64,000 bases of DNA from Winkia neuii subsp. neuii DSM 8576 (GTDB lineage: Bacteria; Actinomycetota; Actinomycetes; Actinomycetales; Actinomycetaceae), in the NCBI RefSeq assembly GCF_000420405.1, contig NZ_ATUW01000009.1, positions 1 through 64,000 on the forward strand. The letters run 5' to 3'. The stretch's first letter is position 1. Each line of letters opens with the position of its first letter. The translations under genes were made by a program, and so were the position numbers. A model generated the notes under the pieces. It was not told where the DNA came from and searched no databases. It saw nothing but the letters and a program-made list of their open reading frames with translations. This document shows positions 17,470-27,000 of this stretch, piece after piece.

Positions 17470-18420
17470 ATGGCCATCTCCGTTCCCACCTGCGAGGAGG
17501 GCATTCCTACGATTGATGGCTTCCGGCCCGCTGTACTTGCCGTGATGAGTGACGGTGCTGCCCGGAAGGTTCGCGATATTCGGGAAGCGGCTGCGGATTA
17601 TCTTGGGCTCACTGAGGAGCAGAGGCAAAAGTCGATCCCTACGGGGCAACCGATTTACCGGAATCGGGCGGCGTGGGCTTGTTCGTCTTTTGTGAAGGCG
17701 GGCCTTCTTTCTAGGCCGTCTAAGGGCGTTTATGTGATTACTGAGGACGGCAAGGTGGTTGCTAACAGGCAGCTCGCAAAGTACAGCGAAGCTGATATGT
17801 GCGAGTGGCCTATGTGGCAGCAGTACCAAAGTGAGATTGCGCAGCGGCGTGGGCACACTTCGCCTAGTGCCCAGCAGATTAGTGCGGATCAGGTAAATGA
17901 GGATCCTCAGATTCGGATCGACCAGCTAGTTAGGGATGTTAACGCCGAGGTCGAAACGGAACTGCGGCAGATGCTTTTTGATTCTTCCCCGGAGTTTTTT
18001 GAGAAAGCCGTGATCGAGCTGCTGTGGGCCATGGGCTATGGCGGCCATAGTGGCACTAAGGAGCATTTGGGCAAAAGCGGCGATGGGGGCGTCGATGGGG
18101 TTATTCGCCAGGATCCGCTTGGGCTGCAAAATGTTTACGTTCAGGCTAAGCGGTATGCCCAGAACAATCCGGTTGGGCGCGCTCCTATCCATGAGTTCGC
18201 CGGCGTTATGGCTAGTAAGGCGGCTGATCGCGGGGTTTTTATTACGTCTTCTACGTTCACCAAGGCGGCCCTGGAAGCGGCCAAGTATATGCGTTCAAAC
18301 ATTGTTCTGATCGACGGTATCCAGCTGACTTCCCTGATGTTGGCTTATGGGGTGGGCGTGGAAAAATCCCAGACCGTAACCCTGTACAGAGTTGACCAGG
18401 ATTTCTTTGCCGAGGAATAG
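17470..18420 (+). CDS. mrr: Mrr-family type IV restriction endonuclease
   Basis: This 316-residue protein matches Mrr. Residues 15-100 form the Mrr N-terminal winged-helix domain (GFRPAVLAVMSDG...YVITEDGK). Residues 170-300 are the Mrr catalytic domain with FEKAVIELLWAMGYGG, the GKSGDGGVDGVI Asp motif and the VQAKRY (QxK) motif, which together form the PD-(D/E)xK nuclease site. Mrr cleaves DNA carrying foreign methylation. AAGGAGG precedes the ATG. It sits directly upstream of the BREX operon on the same strand, so it is either the first gene of, or a partner to, the island. It must tolerate the methylation made by the local PglX. Confidence 0.93.
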   Translation: MAISVPTCEEGIPTIDGFRPAVLAVMSDGAARKVRDIREAAADYLGLTEEQRQKSIPTGQPIYRNRAAWACSSFVKAGLLSRPSKGVYVITEDGKVVANRQLAKYSEADMCEWPMWQQYQSEIAQRRGHTSPSAQQISADQVNEDPQIRIDQLVRDVNAEVETELRQMLFDSSPEFFEKAVIELLWAMGYGGHSGTKEHLGKSGDGGVDGVIRQDPLGLQNVYVQAKRYAQNNPVGRAPIHEFAGVMASKAADRGVFITSSTFTKAALEAAKYMRSNIVLIDGIQLTSLMLAYGVGVEKSQTVTLYRVDQDFFAEE

Positions 18421-18503
18421 CCTCGTCTCATTTGTCTGTGGCGCCGTATAGACTACTTATGAAAACTCGCCAGGGCATCGCCCTGATGTTGAAAGGAGCC
18501 ACG

Positions 18504-18719
18504 ATGGCGACTCATGCGGCGCCGGTGCCTCATACTATCGGAGCACCGGTTCGTCTCAGCACAGACCAGATACGGCGCATGCGTGACGCGTTGGTAACCC
18601 AGTACGGCTCACGTGAACAGCTGCTGGATCTTGACAAGCAGCTAGGCCTGAAGTGGGCACAGCGAGTGGCACTCGAAAAGCTGGAAGATTTGGATTACCT
18701 AGAGGGAGTCGGCCATTAA
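18504..18719 (+). CDS. Unrecognised small protein upstream of BREX
   Basis: This is a 71-residue protein with MATHAAPVPHTIGAP at the front, then a predicted helical body with heptad-like leucines (MRDALVTQYGSREQLLDLDKQLGLKWAQ). AAAGGAG lies at good spacing before the ATG. It ends 4 bp before the next small gene and probably forms a translational pair with it. No family is recognised. It lies between mrr and brxA on the same strand. A small regulator, antitoxin or BREX accessory is possible, but none can be asserted. Confidence 0.7.
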   Translation: MATHAAPVPHTIGAPVRLSTDQIRRMRDALVTQYGSREQLLDLDKQLGLKWAQRVALEKLEDLDYLEGVGH

Positions 18720-18723
18720 CCAA

Positions 18724-19038
18724 TTGGATCTAGATGAGCAGGGATTTTTTCCGACTTTCAACACCCTGCACCTGCCCGTAGGTGGCAGCAGATTTCGGCC
18801 AGGTATTGAAGATGTGCTGCAGATGGCAGTTTCGGAATTCGGCATAGACGCGCAGGACAACTGGAAGCGCTACCTTGAAGACTCCCGCGCGGATTACCGT
18901 GAATCTCAGGTAAAGGCAATGGTTGCGGAACACCCCGAACTTGCTGTAACTGCACTGTCCGAGTTGGGATATGAAATAGACGGTTCTAACACAAAGCAGC
19001 TCAAGCAACGTCCATTTGACTCACTGCGAGTTTATTAG
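18724..19038 (+). CDS. Unrecognised 104-residue acidic protein upstream of BREX
   Basis: This frame starts with TTG at 18724, four bases after the previous stop, with AGAGGGAG some 15 bases upstream inside the previous gene. The protein is acidic and probably helical, with no membrane segment and no cysteine, and ends KQRPFDSLRVY. No family is recognised. The close coupling to the preceding small gene suggests the two products act together. A 128-bp gap then separates them from brxA. Confidence 0.65.
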   Translation: MDLDEQGFFPTFNTLHLPVGGSRFRPGIEDVLQMAVSEFGIDAQDNWKRYLEDSRADYRESQVKAMVAEHPELAVTALSELGYEIDGSNTKQLKQRPFDSLRVY

Positions 19039-19166
19039 ACGCCACCCACCCCTTCCTGCGCCCAACCTGCTGCGGGTCGCGTTTCTACTGTTGGCGGTGG
19101 AGCCATTTGGGGGCGCTGCCGGCTACACTTAGTGTGTTCAGCAGGTGTGTTTCGCAAGGGAGGGCG

Positions 19167-19805
19167 ATGTCCGATTCAGGCTACGAGCTCGGTTTTACTT
19201 CGGGCACGCTCATGCTTGCCGGCTACCGTGAAGCCGCCGAACTTTTCCTTGAAGGCCTCCCGCAAACCCAGGTTAGTAAGCGGCTTTTCGCCGAAAATCT
19301 GGTGCGTATCGAGGGCGGAAACCACCGCCGCGCAATGGCTTCTCTTACTGCCTCCCGCCTGGCCCCGCTGGGCAGGCCGGCCTGGCAGTATTTGGCGTCT
19401 GGCCTGCAGGGGGCCGAATTTCTAATGTGGCTGTCTCTTTGCTTGCGCTCCCGGCTAACGGCCGATTTTGCTCGCGAAGTGTTGCGCGATCACGCACTGA
19501 TCCAGGCTAGCGCCACTACCGACCAGGATTTTTTGGAGTTTTGGAAGCAGAAGGCGCTCTGGCACCCCCATTTGCAGGGTCGCAGCGACAAGTCAATAGA
19601 TAAGGTGCGCCAGTTTGTGTTCACGCAGGCGCGCAAGGCGGGTTTTTTGGACAGGCACAACGTTCCGCAAGAGGTTTTCATCCCCACCCAGGTTGCGCAA
19701 ATAGTCGTGGCCGCCCCAGGCAAGTGGGGTTGGCCTATGCGCGAGGCGTTTCCGGTGCCCCCGCAACAGTTTGAATTACTTCCCAACGATCAGGCAGGTG
19801 CGTGA
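19167..19805 (+). CDS. brxA: BREX protein BrxA (DUF1819)
   Basis: This 212-residue protein has the typical BrxA pattern. It begins YELGFTSGTLMLAGYREAAELFLEGL, has the conserved ENLVRIEGGNHRRAMAS region near residue 45, and a helical C-terminal half. BrxA is a small DNA-binding component of type 1 BREX. GGGAGGG precedes the ATG at 19167, which gives a BrxA-like N-terminus; an in-frame upstream start is less likely. Its stop overlaps the start of brxB (TGATG). Confidence 0.93.
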   Translation: MSDSGYELGFTSGTLMLAGYREAAELFLEGLPQTQVSKRLFAENLVRIEGGNHRRAMASLTASRLAPLGRPAWQYLASGLQGAEFLMWLSLCLRSRLTADFAREVLRDHALIQASATTDQDFLEFWKQKALWHPHLQGRSDKSIDKVRQFVFTQARKAGFLDRHNVPQEVFIPTQVAQIVVAAPGKWGWPMREAFPVPPQQFELLPNDQAGA

Positions 19806-20473
19806 TGTCAAAGCAGTCTCACACGGCATCTTTTAGGCGCTCCCAACAGTATCCGCCTTCGCTACAAGAAACGTTAGATATTGCTCTGAGGGTGATGGCC
19901 TCGCGGCGGTTTTTGAATAGGGAGGGCCTTGGCAACGAGGTCCCCTACTACGTGTTGCGTTACCGCATCGAGTGGGATCGTTCCTTCGACCAGAGCCTGC
20001 GGCAGATGCTTTCGCACCTGAACGAGTCGGTGCCAACCCTGCACGTTGACGTCTACCAGTTGGCCTTACAAATTTGGCGCGACTGCGGCTACTGGGATCA
20101 GATTTTGGCTCAGGAAGGCGAAATGGACAGGCAGGATTTTGCCGACGGGCTGGCACAAATCTTGGATGCTGAACGGGTGCTTGCCCCGGCTATTGCCGAA
20201 AGAATCCAGGCGGCCCCCGATTCGCGGGTGGTGATCCTTTCTGGCGTGCACCACCTGTTCCCCATCATGCGCGCTCACCGGCTGCTGAATTGTTTGCAGC
20301 CGCTCACGGGGGATGTGCCCGTGGTGCTTACTTTCCCGGGCTCTTACCGCCAGTCGCCTACGGTGGGTTCGGCCCTAGTCTTGTTTGACCAGGTTAGTGA
20401 AGATAACTATTACCGCGCTTTTGATCTTTTGGACCAGCAGTACGCATTGGAAACTATCGAGGATGAATCATGA
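19805..20473 (+). CDS. brxB: BREX protein BrxB (DUF1788)
   Basis: This is a ~222-residue protein of the BrxB (DUF1788) family. The family features seen are VPYYVLRYR in the N-terminal third, the central hydrophobic VVILSGVHHLFPIMRAHRLLN and the end PVVLTFPGSYRQSPTVGSAL. BrxB is an essential BREX component of unclear biochemical role. Starts at 19802 (GTG) and 19805 (ATG) are both possible; ATG is preferred. The gene overlaps brxA upstream and brxC downstream (ATGA), showing translational coupling. Confidence 0.93.
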   Translation: MSKQSHTASFRRSQQYPPSLQETLDIALRVMASRRFLNREGLGNEVPYYVLRYRIEWDRSFDQSLRQMLSHLNESVPTLHVDVYQLALQIWRDCGYWDQILAQEGEMDRQDFADGLAQILDAERVLAPAIAERIQAAPDSRVVILSGVHHLFPIMRAHRLLNCLQPLTGDVPVVLTFPGSYRQSPTVGSALVLFDQVSEDNYYRAFDLLDQQYALETIEDES

Positions 20474-23400
20474 AGCTAGCTGAAATGTATGCGAAGGACA
20501 TTAACCGCACTATTGACGGGGTAATTAAGGCTAGCGAGGACGAGCACGTGCGCCTCGAGGTCGAAGAGTACGTGTTCACTGCCGAAATTAAGAATGGGCT
20601 TTCCCGTATTTTGGAGCAGTACACTAGCCCTCACCCTAAGTCGAATGGCGTGTGGATTTCGGGCTTTTTTGGTTCTGGTAAGTCGCACCTGCTCAAGATG
20701 ACGTCGTTCCTACTCGGTGACGTGCAGGGTTCTTCGTCTGTGAGCCGGGATTTTGTGGCCGAACAGTTTTTTCAGAAGGCCGACCAGGACGCGTTTTTGC
20801 AGGCTTCGCTGAAGAAGGCGGCGGCTATCCCGGCCACGTCGCTGCTGTTCAACATCGATGCGAAGGATGACAAGGCACAGTCTTCGAAGAATCTGGCGCT
20901 GCTGGGGGTGTTTTACCGCGAGTTTTACCGCGCCTGCGGCTATTACGACCGCGATTTGGCGGTGGCCCGCCTGGAGCGGGATTTGGATTCGCTGCACAAG
21001 CTGGCCCAGTTCAAGGAGGCTTTCACCCAGGTGTCGGGTGGTAAGCGGTGGGAGGATGCCCGCAAGGCGGCCCTGTTTGCGAATGGCGATGCCGAGGCTG
21101 CGCTCGCGCAGATTGGCTCCCCTATTACTAACCCGATTAAGACTTATCGCGACAATTTGGCTTTGTCTGCTGAGGGGTTTGCCGAAGAGGTGCGCGATTG
21201 GATCGACCGGCAGGGCCCCACTTACCGGTTGAATTTCTTTATTGACGAGGTCGGCCAGTACATTGGCACGGACACTAAGCTGATGCTCTCGCTGCAGACG
21301 GTTACCGAGGAGTTGTTTTCGAAGTGTCAGGGGCGCTCGTCGGTGTTTGTCACTTCGCAGGAGCAGCTTTCTTCGGTTCTTGGCGAGCTGGCTGACAGGC
21401 GCGGGGATGATTTTTCGAAGATTCAGGGCCGCTTCGACACACAGGTTAACCTGTCTACGCAGGAGGTGGAGGAGGTTGTTTCGAAGCGTCTGCTCACTAA
21501 AACGGATCAAGCCTCCGCTGCGCTGCGGCAGGTTTATGCTGCCCATCAGGCCGAGTTTGAGTCTGCTTTTAGCTTCCCGAATTGGGAGAAGACGTATAGG
21601 AACTATTGCACTGCCTCCTCGTTTGTTGATACTTACCCGTTTGTGAACTACCAGTTCGACATGTTTACCCAAACTATGATTGGCCTGTCTTCTGCGGGCG
21701 CGTTTACGGGCCGGCATTCTTCGGTGGGGGCCCGTTCGCTGTTGGGGGTTGCCCAGCAGATCGCGAAGGATATCCAGAATAAGCAGGTGGGGGTGCTTGC
21801 CTCCTTTGACCAGTTCTACGACGGTATGGATCAGTCGCTGAATTCGGATATTAAGCTGAACGTACAGAGGGCTCTCGCGCAGTTTAGGGATTCCAACCCG
21901 TTGGCGATTCGGGTGCTCAAGGCTCTGTTGCTGGTGCGGTACGTACAGAATTTCCCTAAGGATCCTAAGAATTTGCGCGTGCTGTTGCGCCGCGATTTGG
22001 ACGAGGACGTGGCCCAGCTTGAGGCTGACATCGAGGAGGCGCTCAAGCAGCTTGAGCGACAGGTGCTGGTTCAGCGCATGCCGAATGGCACCTACGAGTA
22101 TCTGACTAACGAGGAGCAGGATATTAAGCGCGAGATCGACAGTATGCCGGTCTCTAATTCGCAGGTGTGGGATTACGTGAAGAGCGCCATCGTGTCGGCG
22201 CTTGGCAGCGATGCTACTAAGTACCGTTACCCGGATTCGAAGATGGACTTGAACGTTGGCATGTTTGTCGACGATACGCAAGTGGGGGCCGAGCAGCAGA
22301 TTGCCATCCGCTATTACACCCCGAACGCGGGCGTGGACGAGGGGATTGTTGCGCAGCGGTCGGTGGGCTCGCAGAGGGACCTGTTTGTGCTGTTGGATTT
22401 GGAGTATGAGCATTACTCCGAGATTGAAACGTGGCATAAAACTAACGATTATTTGCGCCGCAATTCGACTTCTGCCCAGGGTAGTGCTTCTAGGTTTATT
22501 GTTGAGCACAAGGCGAATAACGCCGAGCGTAACGCTTCGTTGCAGAAGGATATTGCCGATTCGATTAAGAACGCTCGTTTCTTTGTAAATGGGTTAGAGG
22601 TCTCGCCTTCTTCTAGGGCTAGCGCTAAGGATGCGGTCAGGGCTGCCTTGGGCCGGGTGGTGGCCACGGTCTACAACCGAATTGGCGAGGTGAAGCCTTT
22701 CCTATCTTGGACGGAGTCGAATATTGGCCTTGCTTTGCAAGAGGACGAGGGCGGCATTTTCACCAGCCCCGAGGTGGCTACGCTGTCTAGCTTGGCGAAC
22801 GAGGTAGCCCAGTGGATTGCCACCACCAGGCAGCGCGAGGGCAAATCTACTTATGTTTCCGACGCTGTGGAGCACTATCGCTGTGCCCCGTGCGGGTGGC
22901 CGGCGGCGGTAACCTTGGCGATTATTGCTAGGGGCGTGCGCGATAACAAGTTGGAGGTGTCCCACAATCAGGCGCCGGTTCCGCGCACGCAGTTGGCGCA
23001 GCTGCTGGCAACGCGCAGCGAGCACAAGTCGCTGCTGGTGGAGCAGAAGAAGACCTACGACCACTCGCAGGTTGCCCGTTTGCTGGCGGTGGCCAACGAT
23101 CTGACTAACGCGTGGCCGCAGATGCAGCAGGCCGGCGAGGCTCCTAAGGAGGTTACCCGGTACGCCTACAAGGTGATTGAGGATATGCGCCAGGTAGCCG
23201 AAAGCGATTTTGCGTTTGCCGCCCAGACTGAGCAGGTGATTAAGGCTTTCGAGCCATTCTCTGTTACCCATAATGTCGATTTCTTCATGGACGGGCAGAA
23301 TATGGCCAGCCTCGAAGAATTGTTGGATGTGAAAGAGGATTTTATAGAGCCGGTTAGGGAGTTCTTTAAGAAGCATCTTCCACTGGCCGAAAAAGCCAGG

Positions 23401-24024
23401 CAGTTGGCTCTTTCTCCGGAAAACTACGATCTGCCGGGGGCAGATGCGCAACTGCCGGGCCAAATTCAGGCTCTGCTTGAAAGCCCCAACCTGTACAACC
23501 TGGTGCCGAAGCTGAAGGTAGCAACCGAGTCTTTAGAGCGCGCCCAAAAGGCGCTTGCACAAGAGCAACACCGGCTGATCGCGGCCGAATTGGCCCATGC
23601 TGTCGAGGGCGTGCACGCCTCCCAGCAGTGGCGTGAGGCTAGTGAGGCCTCGCGCGAGCGGGTGGGTAATGCTATTGCCGAGTTCGAGAAGCTGGTTGCT
23701 AGTTCTGCTAATTCGGCCCAGCTGTCTAGTTTGCAGCTGAAGTTGAATGCGGCTAAGACCAGTTGGGTCAACGAGCTGATGCGCGTAAGCCCCGTGCCTA
23801 CCCCCGCTCCTGCTGCCCCTGGCGACGCGGATGCGTCCCCGGCCGCAGAGCCTGCCCCGCAGTCGGCAGTGTCGAAGCAGCCCAGGGCGAAGAGCATTTC
23901 TTCTTTCCTTGGCTCTTCTTCGCTGGCTACGATCAGTTCTACCCAGGAACTGGATGAGTATTTGGGCCAGCTACGCGGGCAGTTGGCAGATTTTATTGAC
24001 GATGGTGGGGTTGTGACGCTGTGA
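20470..24024 (+). CDS. brxC: BREX P-loop ATPase BrxC
   Basis: This is an 1184-residue ATPase. Walker A, GFFGSGKSHLLK, lies at residues 65-76 and is followed by FNIDAK. An acidic FFIDEVGQYIG (Walker B type) lies near residue 257. A long helical C-terminal half carries coiled-coil-like stretches (about 1000-1110) and an Ala/Pro-rich linker before the last ~40 residues. Length and motifs match BrxC of type 1 BREX, which is required for both methylation and phage exclusion. It overlaps brxB and pglX by four bases each. Confidence 0.95.
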   Translation: MKLAEMYAKDINRTIDGVIKASEDEHVRLEVEEYVFTAEIKNGLSRILEQYTSPHPKSNGVWISGFFGSGKSHLLKMTSFLLGDVQGSSSVSRDFVAEQFFQKADQDAFLQASLKKAAAIPATSLLFNIDAKDDKAQSSKNLALLGVFYREFYRACGYYDRDLAVARLERDLDSLHKLAQFKEAFTQVSGGKRWEDARKAALFANGDAEAALAQIGSPITNPIKTYRDNLALSAEGFAEEVRDWIDRQGPTYRLNFFIDEVGQYIGTDTKLMLSLQTVTEELFSKCQGRSSVFVTSQEQLSSVLGELADRRGDDFSKIQGRFDTQVNLSTQEVEEVVSKRLLTKTDQASAALRQVYAAHQAEFESAFSFPNWEKTYRNYCTASSFVDTYPFVNYQFDMFTQTMIGLSSAGAFTGRHSSVGARSLLGVAQQIAKDIQNKQVGVLASFDQFYDGMDQSLNSDIKLNVQRALAQFRDSNPLAIRVLKALLLVRYVQNFPKDPKNLRVLLRRDLDEDVAQLEADIEEALKQLERQVLVQRMPNGTYEYLTNEEQDIKREIDSMPVSNSQVWDYVKSAIVSALGSDATKYRYPDSKMDLNVGMFVDDTQVGAEQQIAIRYYTPNAGVDEGIVAQRSVGSQRDLFVLLDLEYEHYSEIETWHKTNDYLRRNSTSAQGSASRFIVEHKANNAERNASLQKDIADSIKNARFFVNGLEVSPSSRASAKDAVRAALGRVVATVYNRIGEVKPFLSWTESNIGLALQEDEGGIFTSPEVATLSSLANEVAQWIATTRQREGKSTYVSDAVEHYRCAPCGWPAAVTLAIIARGVRDNKLEVSHNQAPVPRTQLAQLLATRSEHKSLLVEQKKTYDHSQVARLLAVANDLTNAWPQMQQAGEAPKEVTRYAYKVIEDMRQVAESDFAFAAQTEQVIKAFEPFSVTHNVDFFMDGQNMASLEELLDVKEDFIEPVREFFKKHLPLAEKARQLALSPENYDLPGADAQLPGQIQALLESPNLYNLVPKLKVATESLERAQKALAQEQHRLIAAELAHAVEGVHASQQWREASEASRERVGNAIAEFEKLVASSANSAQLSSLQLKLNAAKTSWVNELMRVSPVPTPAPAAPGDADASPAAEPAPQSAVSKQPRAKSISSFLGSSSLATISSTQELDEYLGQLRGQLADFIDDGGVVTL

Positions 24025-27000
24025 GTGCTTTGTCCTTAGAATCTTTAGCTACTTCTGCCCGGGCTAGCTTGACCGACCAGGTGGCTGTGCGCCTGTCTAG
24101 CCTGCTTGCCAGCCCAGACACGGATGGGCACGTGCGCACCTCGCTGACGAATGCGATCGCCGCGTTCGGCCAGGATGGGGTTACAGAGCGGGCAGCCTAT
24201 TCGTGGTTCAACCGGCTGACTGCCGCCCGGTTCATGGATGCGCACTCCTATTCGGGTACCTACCAGGTGGTGACTCCCCCGCCGGGGTCTAACCAGCCTG
24301 AGTGCCTGGTGCAGGCCAGGCAGGGTAGCTTCGACTACAAGATTGATCCGCAGGTGCAGGCGCAGGTAACAGACCTGCTGCTGGCCAGGAAAGACCGGCA
24401 GGCTTACGTCGCCTTACTTACCGCCTACTTCCAGCTGTGGTCTAAGGCCATGCCCGAGGTGTTCCCGCAGGCGAATAGTTGGGTGAACTATTTAGCCCCA
24501 GGCGATCTGCTATCCGCTACGTCCGTGCGCCTGGATATTGTGCAGGCAATGGACCAGGATGTCTGCAAAGATGTGGAAGCTATTGGCTGGTTGTACCAGT
24601 ACTACATTTCGCAGGTAAAAGCCGAAATTAACGACTCAAAGAAGAAGATCACGGCTAAGGAGCTAGCCCCTGTAACCCAGCTGTTTACCCCACACTGGAT
24701 CGTGCAGTATTTAGTCCAGAACACGGTGGGCAAACAGTGGCTGCGGGCCCACCCTGCCTCCCCCTTACGCGAGCAGATGGAGTACTTGGTACCCGCCGCC
24801 CAGGGGCAAGAAGATGCCGGGTTGGCCATTGGGGATCCCACCGAGTTCCGCATCATTGATCCTGCCTGCGGTTCTGCGCACATGCTAACGTACACGTTCG
24901 ACCTGCTGTGGCAGATGTACGTCGAGGCCGGCTACTCTACCTCCAAGATCGCCAACCTGATTTTCACCCACAACCTGACGGGTATCGAGATTGACCGCCG
25001 CGCGGTACAGTTGGCTTCTTTCGCCTTGGCCATGAAGGCGCAAGAGCACGACAGGCGCTACCTGGAGCGCTCCGGGGTGGCCAGCCCAAACATTGTGCAT
25101 ATCCGCTCCGTGGCAATCCCGCCCATCTCCCCCGAGCAATACCAGCGCATCTGCGACCAGCTGGCAGGCAGCGCCGAGCAGCTGCCTGCCCTGAAAGAGC
25201 TGAACAAGCTGCTCGACCAGCTGGGCGAGGCCTCCACCTTCGGCTCGCTAATTCAACCCCCCGCCGGAGCCTACGCAGTACTGCAACAGCTGGCCAACGC
25301 TACCGATGCGCAACTAATGGGCACCGACCCTGACGAGCTAGCAACCGCCGCAACAATAGTTAAAGCCCTGCAAAACAACCAGTACACGACAATCGTTGAA
25401 AACCCGCCATATGCGGGACGAAAAAAACTTTCTTCACTCTTCTCTGAATATCTTCAGAAGAACTACCCCAGTTTCAAAGCCGATCTTTTCGCGGCATTCT
25501 TTAATAGATCTTCTGCGCTAGGCACAGCAGATGCAGAAATGGGATTTATGAGCCCATTTGTGTGGATGTTTATCAAGACGTACCAAGAACTTAGAGAATG
25601 GATGATTCAGACGTGCACCATCACCAGTCTCATCCAACTGGAATATTCTGGATTTAGCGGCGCAACGGTACCAATCTGCACATTCACTCTAATCAATTCG
25701 CCACATCCTAATTATCAGACTGGATTTGTAAGGCTAGCAGACTTTGTCGGCCCAAAGCTTCAGCGGCCCAAAGCTCTGGAAGCAATCAAGAATCCCGACT
25801 GCGGATGGTTTTATAGACGCACCTCAGACTCATTCCAGGCAATTCCTGGGTCTCCGATTGTGTATTGGCTCCCCGACGCGCTCCTAAAAATATTGCAATC
25901 AGATGAACACATTGACGAAGTATTTGATGTTAGAAAAGGCATGGACACAGGGGATAACGACAGATTCCTCAGAGAATGGCATGAGGTTAATAGGGGCGAC
26001 ATCCTGCCCGATCATTTTATCCGAGGCGATTCAATCCAATCTACCTGGATCCCTTACAATAAGGCTGGCGGAGGGAACCGATGGTTTTCATACCAAAACA
26101 CCGTAGTATATTGGCACAACGATGGTGCCGCGATAAAACACTCTCCTAAGTCTAATATAAGAGCCGAGAACTTTTTTACGCAGCCATCTCTCTCCTGGGG
26201 GTGGGTGACAAGTTCTCGATCCGCTTTCCGTTATTATCAAGCAGGCTTCATATTCGACTCGGCCGGTCCCTCTATTTTTGGTAGGGTAGACGATAAATTT
26301 TGGACCACGCTATCATTCCTAAATTCTAGCTCCGCTACGACTATACTGAGTGCTCTATCTCCAACACTAAATTTTGTAATAGGAGACATAAAAAGACTAC
26401 CTTCTGTATCGGCGAATAAGAAAATAGCAAAGGAAGTTAAGGAGATTATTAGCATATGCAGCGAAGATCTGAATGAATGCGAAACCAGCAAGACTTTTAA
26501 CGTGTTTCCCGTCGCTAAAGCGCGAGAATCTCGAATGGCCAAATCATTCCTTGCTCACTATCGGAGTTCTGTTGATCAAGCAGAAGCCATAAAATACAAA
26601 GCTACTCATTTCGATGAGTACTGGGCAAACATTTTTTCAGTTCCTAATTGCGGTGTTGAAGAACTTTCGACAGTTTCTTTACATTCCAACCCCTACTTCG
26701 CTTTTGTGCCTGAGAGGGGGCAGTCGCGCTCGGAGGAGGAGTACCAGTGGTTGTTCTTCCAGCGGGCGGCGCAGGAGCTGATTTCTTACATCATTGGGCT
26801 GTGGTTTGGCCGCTACTCGCTGGACAAGCCAGGGCTGATCTTGGCTGATCAGGGGGCCAGCTTGCAGGATTACCTATCCCAGGTGCCAGAGCCGACGCTT
26901 ACCCCGGACGACGATGGGATCATTCCCTTCACCGACGGCTACTTTGCCGACGACGCGCTGCTGCGCGTGCAGGAAGCGATCAAGGCGATGTATGGGGAGG

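Noticed and set aside
20710-22509. Long minus-strand frame (599 codons) opposite brxC
   Set aside because: It is an antisense shadow of a well-supported gene in a GC-rich, codon-biased region. It has no ribosome site and a composition (Arg, Leu, His, Gln-rich) typical of shadows.
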